Source: Variovorax guangxiensis | Lineage (GTDB): Bacteria > Pseudomonadota > Gammaproteobacteria > Burkholderiales > Burkholderiaceae_C | Direction of reading: 5' to 3' | Length of the DNA: 64,000 nucleotides | Assembly: GCF_003952165.1 (NCBI RefSeq) | Contig: NZ_RXFT01000016.1 | Coordinates: 62,001-126,000, forward strand | Part shown: positions 51,287 through 60,319 of the stretch, one piece after another | Numbering within the stretch: the stretch's first letter is position 1 | Layout of the letters: every line of letters starts with the position of its first letter | Program-made: the position numbers and the translations under genes | Notes under the pieces: generated by a model | Databases searched by the model: none | Told to the model about the DNA's origin: nothing | The model's input: the letters and a program-made list of their open reading frames with translations, nothing else

Positions 51287-54200
51287 TTAGCTGAAAACAT
51301 GGGGATAGCTGGCGAACTGTTCAGGCCAGTGCTGGGGGTTGGACATGTCCAGCACGGCTTGGCCTTTGTCCACCAGGGCCGCCACTTGGGCTGGGCTGGG
51401 CGGAGCCAGGACCACCACCGTGCGCGCGGCCTTGTATTGGCCTGCTACGGTGAGTTCGCCGCCCAGTGCAGGCACTTGATACTGATCGGGCTCGCGGTGA
51501 CTGCCGGCGCGCAGAGCTTGCTGCCATTGCATGAAGAGGTCGCCATGGCCTGCGCCAGGATTGGGTTGCATGACTCCGTTCGCCGTTGGCGCTGCGGCGC
51601 AAGGAGGCTGCTCTGGTTCCGCAGGCGCCACCTGCGCATTGGCCAGGGCCACGAGCATTTCAATGGCCTGGGCGTTGCGGCGGTTGATGTGGTTGTGGTC
51701 GGGCTGGTTGAAGTACGACAGCAGGCACTGGTAACAGCCGGCTTCGCAGATGCTCTGGCCGTGTTTGTTCTTGTGTTCCAGAGCATCCAGGCCTTCGACC
51801 GTCCAGGGGCCGGTGGGGGTATCGTGGTGCATCAACCGCAGTGCGGCAGCGGCAACCTGAGCCATGGCTCCCGGCTCCGTGGCCAGGCGCGTGAGCACGC
51901 CCGCACCGCCTTCGGCAGCCTCATAGAACAGCAGAGCCTTGCGGTCGTCCTGCTTGGGCAGGGATTCGGCCACGAGTTCGGACTCTTCAATCTGGAAGGT
52001 CATTTCAATGCCGCGCTTGAGCGCGGCCTGCAGCGTGGCCATGGCCTCCATGTCCAGGGGCATCCTGGGGGAGAGGATGAGGATGTTGCGGTGATCCTCC
52101 ACGAACGGCACGATTTGCTGGTTGGGCACCTTGTCCAGTAGGTCGCCTTCGGGTTCGGCTCCGTCTGTGGTGGCACCAGGCTCGTCCTTTTTGCTCCACT
52201 GTCCGGTGATGGGGTTGATATAGAAGCCGAGCTGCTCTTTGTATTTGCGACGGCGCCAGCCACGGTTGATGCGCCAGATTTGCGCCGCCGGGGCATAGGT
52301 CAGCGCCGCGAGGACGTCGGTTTCGCCGCTGCCACCCGCGCCGCCTAAGACGAGAGACTTGTGCTGCGCGATCTTGCCCTCGGGGCCGGGCAGGAAGCGG
52401 TAGGTGGTTTGCAGTTCGAAGCCCTGGCGCTGACGGTCTTCGTCATTGATGGAAATGCGCTCGACCGGCACGGTTTCCACGGTTTCGATGCGGTACAGGT
52501 TGCGCACCCAATCGAGGTCGGTGAGAAGGGCCTCGCAGTTCTCGCATGTGTTGTGGTGGGGTTCGGTGCCGTTCTCCTCACCCATGTGTGCGTAGCCGCA
52601 CTGGCTGCACACGCGGCTAGCCACTGTGGCGAGTGTGCTGTTGCCTGAGATGTGGTCGGCTGAGCCTACGTTGAGCTTGGCGCGCACCACGCGGTACATG
52701 CGACCCTGGTGGTAGATAAGGCTGCGTGGCCCGAACTCGGACAGGGCCAGGAAGCGCGGGCGGCTGACCATGCTGCCTTCGTCGTCCTTGCCTTTGGCTG
52801 TGGTACCGCCTTTGGCGGGTATCCAGGCCATGAGCGGCAGGCGTGGGAAGTTGTAGCCGGGCAAGAAGCCCTGGCTGGCAAGGTAGCGGTAGGTGTAGAA
52901 GTCGGCGTTCTGGCCATTGCCCGGCTTGAGCAGTACGGCGTACTGGCGGGCCGCGTCGCCATAGCGTCGCTGGGCATTCTGCTTTTCGGCATGGGTGGTG
53001 GTGTAGCTCTTGACCACCTGGTCGGCCATGTCCATCTGCTTGCGCGTGGCGTCCACGAGCACGCGCCAGCGTTGCAGGGCGGCATCGAAGTCTTGCGCTG
53101 CACGCTGAATGGCTTCTTCCACAAGGTTGGAAGAGAACCACGTGCTGCCTTGCAGCACCGGGGCGAGTTGGGCCATGAACGCATGGGCGCTTTGCAGGGC
53201 GCGTGCGTGGGCTTCGGGCGCCAGGAGCTTGTCACGCAGGGCGCTTTGCAGGGGCTTGCCTGGCTGCTCCAAATCCAGCAGTGGGCCTATGCTGGTGTCC
53301 AGTTGCACCTGAAGGGCCGCGAGCCATACAGCGTGCAGATGACTTTCGACCAAGTCCCGATTGGCCAGGTCCAGCGTCGGTGGTCTGACGATGCCATGCA
53401 CCATCTCGGTGGCATGGTGGAAGAACCATTGGTCGTGCGGACTGAGGGCCGCGCAATACGTGATGACCAGCGCCTGCTGGCCTGAGCGCCCGGCACGGCC
53501 GCTGCGCTGGGCATAGTTGGCCGGGGTGGGCGGCACATTGCGCAGGTACACCGTGTTCAGGGCCGAGATGTCCACGCCCAACTCCATGGTGGGTGAACAG
53601 AACATCACGGGCAGGCGTTCCAAGGGCGCCTCATGGGCGGGGTTGTCTGACCAGTCGCGGCGGTCTTTGTCTGTGTAACGGAAGCGCTGTTCCAGCAACT
53701 GGCGGCGGGTGGCATCCACCTGAGCGGTGTGCTCCTGGGCCTCGAAGTCGAACAGCGCATGGCCCTGCTGGCGTAGGGTTTGGGCCAATGCCAGGTACAG
53801 GTTGCGGAAGAACCGGTTGTGCTTGCCGTCTTCGGTGGCCTGTGTCTCCTCCACTAGCAGCCAGTCCATGGACGATGCGTTGAGACGCCAGCCAACGGTT
53901 TGCTGGTCCACCTCGGATCGTTGAACGTAGCCGTGGTCCTTCGCAGCCTGGAGCAGATGTTCCAGAAGTTCGACCCACTGCGGCTCTTTCCAACCCTTGA
54001 TCAGGGCCGAGGCACCGTCGCTCTTCCAGAAGTCCGCGGACTTGATGTCTTTCAGCAGGCGGGAGCGTGACCCGCCGGGAACCAGGTCGGTGCGGGGTTT
54101 GCCTTTGTACTCGGGACGCTTGGTCAGGATCAGGTATCTGGCGGTCTCCAGGTTTTCATCGGCCGCGAAGGCCCAGCGTTCATTCAAGTGCTGGTGCGCC

Positions 54201-56623
54201 GTGGCTCTGGCTTTTTCCTGTTCCACCGAATCCAGGTAACGGGTTTCCAGGCAGAGGTGGCGCCGCATGTGGTCGAACACCGTTCGCGCCAGAGAGGCCC
54301 GTTGGCTTGGCTCGATGGTGGCGAGTACGGAGCGACCTGTGAATAGCTGGGATTCCTGTGAGAACTCGTCCAACGCACGATAGGCGATGGAGAGCAGGTT
54401 CAATTGGTCGAGATTCGGATTGTTGAAGCGCCAGCCACGCCGCAGATCGCGCAGCAGACGGTAGCCAATGATGAAGCGCATGGTGCGCTGGGCATCCTGG
54501 CGTGCGAGGCCCATCAGCTTGGGGGTGCGCAGATACTCAGCCAGTGTGGCGAAGTCGGTCTGGTCGAAGCCCAGCGCCTTGAAGACCGCATCCGCGAGCA
54601 TTTCCTCGGTGAGCACGCCGTGGTGGTTCTGCAGCGCGCCAATGAGGGCTGAGCGCAGGGTGAGCAGAAACACGAAGTCGTTGAAGTGCCCGGCTTGCAG
54701 CGCGGCGTCCTGTCGGTTGTCGGTGAAGCCAAGAAGCTTGCGCGGATCGGGCTGGCCGGCCGGGATGTCCTTGATCGCAAAGAGTTGCCGGAGGGCACTC
54801 AGTGTCAGGATGGTCGTGGCCGAGGATCGACCCTCCCCCGACAGGCTGGCCAATCGGTTGATGTCCTTGCCGTGAACTTCATGAGTTTGGCCGCAGTTCA
54901 GACAGAAACGGAACTTGCCTGGAATGAACCAGTACTCCTTGCCCTGGCCTTGCACAGTCTGCAACCCCTGCGGTGTGACGCGGACATCTTCCGGGATGGA
55001 TTTTCGGTAGGTGCTTTTGACCTTGGGTTCGGCCTTCGCCAGATCCAGCCACGCTTCGGGCAGATCTTCAATGTTTCCACGGTAGGTCTGACGAATGTCG
55101 GCCGGACACAGGAAGCCGTAGCGCGCGTTTTCGTCGTCGTCCCCAGAGATGTCGTCGATTTCTCGGGGGGCGTATTCCACCTGCGACTGGCCAGAGCGCC
55201 ACACCGGGTGATATTCCTGTCCGCAATCGCGGCAGAAGTGAACGGGATAGAGCTGCGTGCCTTCCTCCTGCCGCCCCGGCGCGTAGCGCTGGGCATCCAG
55301 CGCGATGTGGCGCTCGCCTTCGGCTTCCAGGGTGGCCAGCACCTTGCCTGGCCCGCTGATGAACTGGTGGAGCTTGAAGGCAAATGGCGCACGGCCCTGC
55401 ACTGTTCGTACAGCATGTGCGGCAACCAGAAAACGCTGAAGCCCGGCGCTCGCTTCTTCAAAAGTGCATTGCGCATCACCAGCCAGCCGCAAGGCGGCAT
55501 CGCGCAGTGTCATGGGTTTGGCGCGGCGGGGCGGTTCGTTGGTTGGCAGTTCAATTCCAAGGTTCAGCTCAACCCACACAGCTAATGGGTCATCACTGAA
55601 GGCTGCGAAGTCCGGCCAGTGATGAACTTCTTTTAATAGCGCCGGCTTGAGTAGCGGCTTGACGGCAGGAATGCCTTTGCCTGGGTTCGTGACCCGCTCC
55701 AGGGTTTCGCCGATGACGTCGTTTTCAGAAATGTGCGCGCCAAAGAGCAGGCTGGCCACATCGGCAACAGTCTGGTTTCTGTCAGCCTGAGTGCCCGTGG
55801 ACGACATGGTGGCGGAAGTACCGATGCACACCAGTTGTTCGGCCTGCAGGCGCTCGCGCAGCCGTCGTACGAGCAAGGCCACGTCGGCGCCTTGCCGGCC
55901 TCGATAGGTATGCAGTTCGTCGAGGACAAGGAATTCCAGCCCTGCGCAATGCTCCACCACCTGCCGGTCCACCGCCTCAAATCGGGTCAGGATCAACTCC
56001 AGCATCATGAAGTTGGTGAGCAGGATGTCTGGCGGGTTGCTGGCGATTTCCTGCCGCTGCGTAGCGCTTTCCTGGCCGGTGTAGCGTGCGACTGTGAATG
56101 GCTTTTGATCTTCCGGGTAACCGTGCAGGAACTTGTCTAGTTCTTCCAGCTGGCTGTTGGCCAACGCATTCATGGGGTAGATCACGATGGCTCGAGTGCG
56201 CTTACTTGGGTCAGCTGCCTTGGCTCTCACGATGCGATCGATGATCGGGATGAAGAACGAAAGCGATTTGCCCGACCCTGTACCGGTAGTGACTACATAG
56301 CTTTGCCGGCTCTGGGCCTTGGCTAGCGCCTGCAGTTGGTGCACATACAGATGCAGATCTGCTGCCGCTCCCTCAGTCTTGCCCACCTGGAAAATATGCG
56401 CGCAATCGGCATGCAGCATGCCTTGCTGTGCCAATTGCTGAACTGTGGTGTCGCGTTTGTAGTTGGGGTTGATCTGGATCAACGGCTCAGGCCAGTAGCG
56501 GCCACGGGCATATTCCTGTTCAACCGTGCGAAGGATGTCATCGGATGCAATGCGGCTGAAGCTGCGGGAGAAGCTGCTGTATTCCGCGATCAGTTGATCT
56601 CTAAAACTGAAGACGTTGTCCAT
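51287..56623 (-). CDS. DEAD/DEAH-box helicase with DUF1998 (DrmA/DrmB- or DruE-like)
   Basis: 1778 residues. The N-terminal helicase has Walker A VTTGTGSGKSLSFFIPI (111-127), DELHTYRGRQGADVALLV (DEAH-like box near 234) and SGRAGRSGQQALVI (motif VI). Further on are zinc-type cysteines CSQCGY...CENC (near 1334-1370) and the DUF1998-type cluster CEAGCYQCLLSYFNQPDHNH (near 1620), typical of the MrfA/DrmB/DruE families. DISARM splits these parts between DrmA and DrmB, and Druantia DruE is a similar large single protein, so this may be a fusion of the DrmA and DrmB activities (inference). It starts 2 bases after the Fic gene's stop. Confidence 0.88.
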   Translation of the reverse strand: MDNVFSFRDQLIAEYSSFSRSFSRIASDDILRTVEQEYARGRYWPEPLIQINPNYKRDTTVQQLAQQGMLHADCAHIFQVGKTEGAAADLHLYVHQLQALAKAQSRQSYVVTTGTGSGKSLSFFIPIIDRIVRAKAADPSKRTRAIVIYPMNALANSQLEELDKFLHGYPEDQKPFTVARYTGQESATQRQEIASNPPDILLTNFMMLELILTRFEAVDRQVVEHCAGLEFLVLDELHTYRGRQGADVALLVRRLRERLQAEQLVCIGTSATMSSTGTQADRNQTVADVASLLFGAHISENDVIGETLERVTNPGKGIPAVKPLLKPALLKEVHHWPDFAAFSDDPLAVWVELNLGIELPTNEPPRRAKPMTLRDAALRLAGDAQCTFEEASAGLQRFLVAAHAVRTVQGRAPFAFKLHQFISGPGKVLATLEAEGERHIALDAQRYAPGRQEEGTQLYPVHFCRDCGQEYHPVWRSGQSQVEYAPREIDDISGDDDENARYGFLCPADIRQTYRGNIEDLPEAWLDLAKAEPKVKSTYRKSIPEDVRVTPQGLQTVQGQGKEYWFIPGKFRFCLNCGQTHEVHGKDINRLASLSGEGRSSATTILTLSALRQLFAIKDIPAGQPDPRKLLGFTDNRQDAALQAGHFNDFVFLLTLRSALIGALQNHHGVLTEEMLADAVFKALGFDQTDFATLAEYLRTPKLMGLARQDAQRTMRFIIGYRLLRDLRRGWRFNNPNLDQLNLLSIAYRALDEFSQESQLFTGRSVLATIEPSQRASLARTVFDHMRRHLCLETRYLDSVEQEKARATAHQHLNERWAFAADENLETARYLILTKRPEYKGKPRTDLVPGGSRSRLLKDIKSADFWKSDGASALIKGWKEPQWVELLEHLLQAAKDHGYVQRSEVDQQTVGWRLNASSMDWLLVEETQATEDGKHNRFFRNLYLALAQTLRQQGHALFDFEAQEHTAQVDATRRQLLEQRFRYTDKDRRDWSDNPAHEAPLERLPVMFCSPTMELGVDISALNTVYLRNVPPTPANYAQRSGRAGRSGQQALVITYCAALSPHDQWFFHHATEMVHGIVRPPTLDLANRDLVESHLHAVWLAALQVQLDTSIGPLLDLEQPGKPLQSALRDKLLAPEAHARALQSAHAFMAQLAPVLQGSTWFSSNLVEEAIQRAAQDFDAALQRWRVLVDATRKQMDMADQVVKSYTTTHAEKQNAQRRYGDAARQYAVLLKPGNGQNADFYTYRYLASQGFLPGYNFPRLPLMAWIPAKGGTTAKGKDDEGSMVSRPRFLALSEFGPRSLIYHQGRMYRVVRAKLNVGSADHISGNSTLATVASRVCSQCGYAHMGEENGTEPHHNTCENCEALLTDLDWVRNLYRIETVETVPVERISINDEDRQRQGFELQTTYRFLPGPEGKIAQHKSLVLGGAGGSGETDVLAALTYAPAAQIWRINRGWRRRKYKEQLGFYINPITGQWSKKDEPGATTDGAEPEGDLLDKVPNQQIVPFVEDHRNILILSPRMPLDMEAMATLQAALKRGIEMTFQIEESELVAESLPKQDDRKALLFYEAAEGGAGVLTRLATEPGAMAQVAAAALRLMHHDTPTGPWTVEGLDALEHKNKHGQSICEAGCYQCLLSYFNQPDHNHINRRNAQAIEMLVALANAQVAPAEPEQPPCAAAPTANGVMQPNPGAGHGDLFMQWQQALRAGSHREPDQYQVPALGGELTVAGQYKAARTVVVLAPPSPAQVAALVDKGQAVLDMSNPQHWPEQFASYPHVFS

Positions 56624-56625
56624 CG

Positions 56626-57723
56626 TTAGCCTCCTTGTTCTTCTTGGTGGCTGCTAGATGGTGCATCGGACGACGACGCGAACTCATACCAGACCCCCCG
56701 GCCAGCCCCGTGTTGCGCGAGATGGCCACGTTCCACTAAAACACGAAAATGCTGCTTGAGCGTGTTACGGTTGCCGGCAGTCAGCCGGATCGCATCGCCC
56801 ATGGTGATGCGCCCATGCTCCCGCGCGAACTCGACGATGTGTAGCGAGAGTTCGGGCAGTGCGGCGAGTACGATCTTCTCGCGCTCCACTTTGCGGCTGA
56901 GGCGACGAACCTGCTCCGCTAGCGCGCGTAGAAAGAAAATGAGCCAGGGCTGCCAATTCGGCGATTCCATACGGATGGTCCCCCGCGTCTGCCGCAGCGC
57001 CAGGTAGTAAGTCTCCTTGCTCTGCTCGATCACACTTTCGAGCGAGCTGTAAGGCACGTAGGCATAGCCAGCCTGTAGCAACAGCAAAGTAGTTAGGACC
57101 CGGCTCAAGCTGCCATTGCCATCTTGAAAGGGATGGATCTCCAGAAAGATCACGACCCAGATACCGATGAGCAGCAGGGGATGAAATCGTGCCGCATCGC
57201 GCTCTTCGTTGAACCAGGTGACCAACTCGGTCGTCAGGCGCGGCGTATCGAAGGGCGTCGAGGTTTCGAACACCACACCCAGTTGCTTGCCGTCTTCATC
57301 GAAGGCGACCAAGCTGTTCGTGGAAGTCTTGTAGTTGCCCCGGTGCCACGCGTCCTTCTCGCTATAGGTCAGCAAATCGCGGTGCAGCTGCTTGATGTGC
57401 TTCTCAGTCAGCGCGATGTCCTGCCAGGACGTGAACACTAGTTCCGTGACTTCGGCGTAGCCGGCCACTTCCTGCTCGTCACGAGTCGAGAAAGATTTGA
57501 TCTGGAGGTTGGACAGCAGGCGCTCGATCTCCTGGTCCGACAGGTTGCTGCCCTCGATGCGGGTGGACGAACCGATGCTCTCGATGGCGGCTACCCGGCG
57601 CAAGGCCGAGAGCCGGTCCGGTGCGAGAGCGCCGAGCGCGCGCCAAGCCCCCTTGAACTCGTCGATGCTGGCGATGAGCTTCAGGATTTCGGGGGTGATC
57701 CGGACAGCATTGGCGGCGATCAT
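56626..57723 (-). CDS. Fic-domain protein with altered active-site motif (first operon gene)
   Basis: 365 residues. The N-terminal inhibitory helix motif SSTRIEG (52-58) matches the (S/T)xxxE(G/N) signature of class II Fic proteins. The Fic motif reads HPFQDGNGSLSR (197-208): the catalytic His is present but the conserved Arg after GNG is Ser205 (codon AGC). The family's usual YVPYSSLE block follows, and a C-terminal winged helix (ITMGDAIRLTAGNRNTLKQH) ends the protein, so it could act as a regulator. Fic enzymes AMPylate proteins; the substitution may weaken this. I used the first ATG; a TTG 21 bases upstream would overlap the predicted -10 box. It leads the ten-gene operon. Confidence 0.88.
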   Translation of the reverse strand: MIAANAVRITPEILKLIASIDEFKGAWRALGALAPDRLSALRRVAAIESIGSSTRIEGSNLSDQEIERLLSNLQIKSFSTRDEQEVAGYAEVTELVFTSWQDIALTEKHIKQLHRDLLTYSEKDAWHRGNYKTSTNSLVAFDEDGKQLGVVFETSTPFDTPRLTTELVTWFNEERDAARFHPLLLIGIWVVIFLEIHPFQDGNGSLSRVLTTLLLLQAGYAYVPYSSLESVIEQSKETYYLALRQTRGTIRMESPNWQPWLIFFLRALAEQVRRLSRKVEREKIVLAALPELSLHIVEFAREHGRITMGDAIRLTAGNRNTLKQHFRVLVERGHLAQHGAGRGVWYEFASSSDAPSSSHQEEQGG

Positions 57724-57743
57724 TTCGCTCGATACTACATCCA

Positions 57744-57770
57744 ATTACACCCAATATTTCCTAGTGCCAA
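57744..57770 (-). promoter_or_regulatory. Putative promoter of the ten-gene operon
   Basis: On the minus strand TTGGCA (57765-57770) and TGTAAT (57744-57749) resemble -35 and -10 boxes with a 15-base spacer, shorter than ideal. Transcription would begin about 14 bases before the Fic ATG. The match is moderate and untested. Confidence 0.35.
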
Positions 57771-57810
57771 CTACCCTTTCTAGTTCGTACCCGTGCAGCC
57801 AAAATGTTGA

Positions 57811-57833
57811 TTCGCATCGAAAAGTGATGCGAA
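57811..57833. promoter_or_regulatory. Perfect inverted repeat upstream of the ten-gene operon
   Basis: TTCGCATC and GATGCGAA, 8-base arms separated by 7 bases, about 40 bases upstream of the putative -35 box and between the Fic operon and the next gene. It could be an operator or a weak stem-loop; no T run follows on either strand. Confidence 0.5.
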
Positions 57834-57940
57834 GGCTCGTCAACTGCGGCGCGACAAGCCAGTGCCGTTGGATGCTGATATCGAGGCGCGCGACATATCA
57901 ATGCAGGTTTGTGAGTTCTGCCATGGCCGTACTAAGAGAC

Positions 57941-58819
57941 CTAGAGGACGTAAGGTTGGGCCCGCGGCGTACTCACGACCATCGTCAGATAGGCTGTCGG
58001 GTCACCCAAGCCGGGCCGACTACGCAGCCGGACGGTCAGGTGCAAGGCGCCCTCCCCTAACGCTTCGCCCAAGCTGCACCCCAGGCCGCGCACCACACGA
58101 ACGGTGAGCTGGTACTCCGAAGGGGCCCACAGCACCAACACCGCGCCCAGCGCCTGCTCCAGCCAGACCCCGCGGTGCCTGAACTCCTCCAGAACTTGCA
58201 CCATCGCCGCATCCAACTGCGCCGGCTCGTCCAGCGACTGCGTGAAAAGCTCTAACTGCACTTGGCCGAAGTCCAGGGTTTCGACAACATCCGAATGATC
58301 CCAGGCGGCCTCCAGGATCGAGAGCCCTTCGAGCACCGAACGTTGCAGCGCCACATAGAACCATTGCAACGGCGCGAGCCCTTCGAGGTCGACCGGGTCC
58401 GCGATGCCGATGCGCGCATCGATCGAATCACACAGGATGCCGAGCATGGAATCGCCGTCTGGTGGCGGATGATCATGGGCGCCGACCACGATACCAATGA
58501 CATGAGCCTCCCGATCCCACATGCTCCAGACCAAGTGCATGGCTACCTCAATCTCGGCAGCCGTCATGTCAAAGCCATAGGCCAGGCAGAGGATGCGTGT
58601 GTCCTGAAGGTCAATCCGATCGACTATGGACTCTGCCGGCTCTCTGACAATATCGATGTACTCCGGTTGTTGCGCCAGCAAGTCCGCCAACGGGGTGTGC
58701 AGCGGCGCACCAATGCGGCTATGAAACTGCTGGACGAAGCGCTGACCGGTTGCGCCGATGCCGAACAGGCGGACGGCGGCGTTCGGCCCGCTATCGGCGG
58801 GCGTATGAAGTGTGTTCAT
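57941..58819 (-). CDS. FtsZ/tubulin-like protein of unknown function
   Basis: 292 residues from the ATG before NTLHTPADSG. Residues 16-25 (AVRLFGIGAT) form a glycine-rich nucleotide-loop-like strand. The C-terminal half recalls the FtsZ core: VVETLDFGQVQLELFTQSLD, an alanine-rich helix region, then GAVLVLWAPSEYQLTVRVVR and a TVRLRSRPGLGDPTAYLTMV strand. I cannot find the GGGTG(T/S)G tubulin signature, so GTP hydrolysis is doubtful. FtsZ-like genes on islands have been proposed in membrane remodelling. The fold assignment is by eye and needs a profile search. Transcribed leftward from its own promoter, downstream of the lipoprotein gene's terminator. Confidence 0.5.
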   Translation of the reverse strand: MNTLHTPADSGPNAAVRLFGIGATGQRFVQQFHSRIGAPLHTPLADLLAQQPEYIDIVREPAESIVDRIDLQDTRILCLAYGFDMTAAEIEVAMHLVWSMWDREAHVIGIVVGAHDHPPPDGDSMLGILCDSIDARIGIADPVDLEGLAPLQWFYVALQRSVLEGLSILEAAWDHSDVVETLDFGQVQLELFTQSLDEPAQLDAAMVQVLEEFRHRGVWLEQALGAVLVLWAPSEYQLTVRVVRGLGCSLGEALGEGALHLTVRLRSRPGLGDPTAYLTMVVSTPRAQPYVL

Positions 58820-58933
58820 GAGAAATGATTGCGCCGCGCTTGCGGAGGCCGGAGGCTCGAAACCCGAGCCAGCGCGCAAGTTGGCGAGAGTGAAAGAAGG
58901 ATGAGGGAGGTGTGTTGACACCCAGAAGCAGCA

Positions 58934-58971
58934 AAGGCGCCGGCTGACCTTGACGGTCGGCACGGCGCCTT
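58934..58971 (-). terminator. Intrinsic terminator after the lipoprotein gene
   Basis: Arms AAGGCGCCG (58934-58942) and CGGCGCCTT (58963-58971) pair perfectly, with further pairing between CTGACC and GGTCGG inside. It lies 45 bases after the stop of the leftward lipoprotein gene; a short T-rich stretch follows on that strand. Confidence 0.7.
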
Positions 58972-59015
58972 CTCAGCGGGCGCGGTGTTAGCGAAGTTCC
59001 GCTAACAGCGAACGA

Positions 59016-60125
59016 TCAGCATTGGCTGTCGAGCCCATCGGCAGAAAAGTTCCTGCCCTCAGTGCGCGCGACACCTTGCAGACAGACGGGCGTCTTGCCA
59101 CGGATGGCCGTGTCCAACATGGCGAAGTCCATACGACGCAGCATCGCGGCTTGCATCCAGACGGTGTTGCCCTTGGCGGTATGCAGGCACACCGCCTCCT
59201 CGCCACAAGCCTCGTAGCGCGTGATGACGGCCATGATGTTTTCTGGGCCGCTGTTGGTGCTGGTCGCGGGAGATTGGGCTGACGATACAGGTGTCTCAGC
59301 GCCTCGCTGGGGGTTGCCGGCCGCGATCATGTCAGCCGCCTTCTGCAGCTTGGCCTGTTCGACTTGCTCAGCAGCAGTGGAGTCTGCTGCTCTCGCTGGG
59401 GTCACAGACTGACCTGCGGTCGACGAAGGGGTGGCAGACGCTGCGCCCGCAGAGGATGCAGCCGACTGCCCGTACTGCATCGATGCCGGCACGGCCTTTC
59501 CACGGGCTTTGAGGACGTTGCGCACGTACTCATCGAAAGCCAGCGCGTTGGACGCGACTTTCAGATACGGCGTCGTTGTCGCGGTGCTGTAGCTGACGGA
59601 CGTGCTGAACGTGTTCTTTCCTTCGTCTTTCACGATCTTGTACGCAACGGGTAGCCGCAAAGGCGCTTCGCTGACTCTGTCGCCAGTCACGCTTCGGATC
59701 ACCGCGGCGTCGATCTGAAATTGCTGCGGTCTTTGAACCTCCGAGAAGAGTTCGGGAATGCCGTACTTGAGGGAGGAGCCCAACGGATCGCCCATCCAGT
59801 CCATGTAGAAGTTCATCTTCTGGACCACGGTTGGCTTGAAAGCAAGTGTCAGGTGGACCTCGCAGGACCGGCGCTTGATTGATTCGTCATAGGACGTCAC
59901 AGCAGGCGCTCCGGCTTCAAGGGACACGAAATCGGCCGACTTGAACTTGTAGTTGCCGAGGTCTTCGTCGTGTCCCTTTCCGACCATCCTCAGCACCGAC
60001 TCGATGCGCTGTGGATCGTTGCATGGAGGGGCTTCGGGGCTGCAGCCGATGAGCAATGCGGAGGTCGAGATGACCATGGCCACAATGCACAGTCTGGATA
60101 TGGCCTTACGAATGTAGTGAAGCAT
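59016..60125 (-). CDS. Putative lipoprotein, low-complexity central region
   Basis: 369 residues with a lipoprotein signal (LIGC-S, Cys at about 28). Residues 40-190 form a globular, beta-rich domain; residues 220-290 are Ala/Ser/Thr/Gln-rich and probably disordered; the end is a small Cys-containing domain (ITRYEACGEEAVCLHTAKG, then PVCLQGVARTEGR). I recognise no family. It diverges from the XRE regulator gene across the perfect palindrome at 60247-60269, so that regulator probably controls it. Confidence 0.72.
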   Translation of the reverse strand: MLHYIRKAISRLCIVAMVISTSALLIGCSPEAPPCNDPQRIESVLRMVGKGHDEDLGNYKFKSADFVSLEAGAPAVTSYDESIKRRSCEVHLTLAFKPTVVQKMNFYMDWMGDPLGSSLKYGIPELFSEVQRPQQFQIDAAVIRSVTGDRVSEAPLRLPVAYKIVKDEGKNTFSTSVSYSTATTTPYLKVASNALAFDEYVRNVLKARGKAVPASMQYGQSAASSAGAASATPSSTAGQSVTPARAADSTAAEQVEQAKLQKAADMIAAGNPQRGAETPVSSAQSPATSTNSGPENIMAVITRYEACGEEAVCLHTAKGNTVWMQAAMLRRMDFAMLDTAIRGKTPVCLQGVARTEGRNFSADGLDSQC

Positions 60126-60246
60126 GATTGAGTTCTCTTCGTTCTAGCTGTTGATTGGGTCAGGCGTTCGGGTTCCGCCCGATGACCTCCAGCGATCACC
60201 CATCCACTCGTTTGATCGCGCCTCACCCTCTGAAGGCTGGCGGCTC

Positions 60247-60269
60247 AATACTACCAAATCGGTAGTATT
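60247..60269. promoter_or_regulatory. Perfect palindrome, likely XRE operator
   Basis: AATACTACC and GGTAGTATT, 9-base arms with a 5-base centre, in the gap between the leftward lipoprotein gene and the rightward XRE gene, 51 bases before the latter. AT-rich dyads of this kind are typical helix-turn-helix dimer sites, and one site could control both genes. Confidence 0.7.
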
Positions 60270-60319
60270 TGAGGCGAGCATTGTCGGGACTATCTTGATC
60301 TTTGGACCCAAAGATCTAA

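Noticed and set aside
37410-57723. Simple call of complete class 1 DISARM
   Set aside because: The phospholipase DrmC is missing, DrmA/DrmB-like parts are on one protein, and five other genes share the operon; the label would overstate the match.
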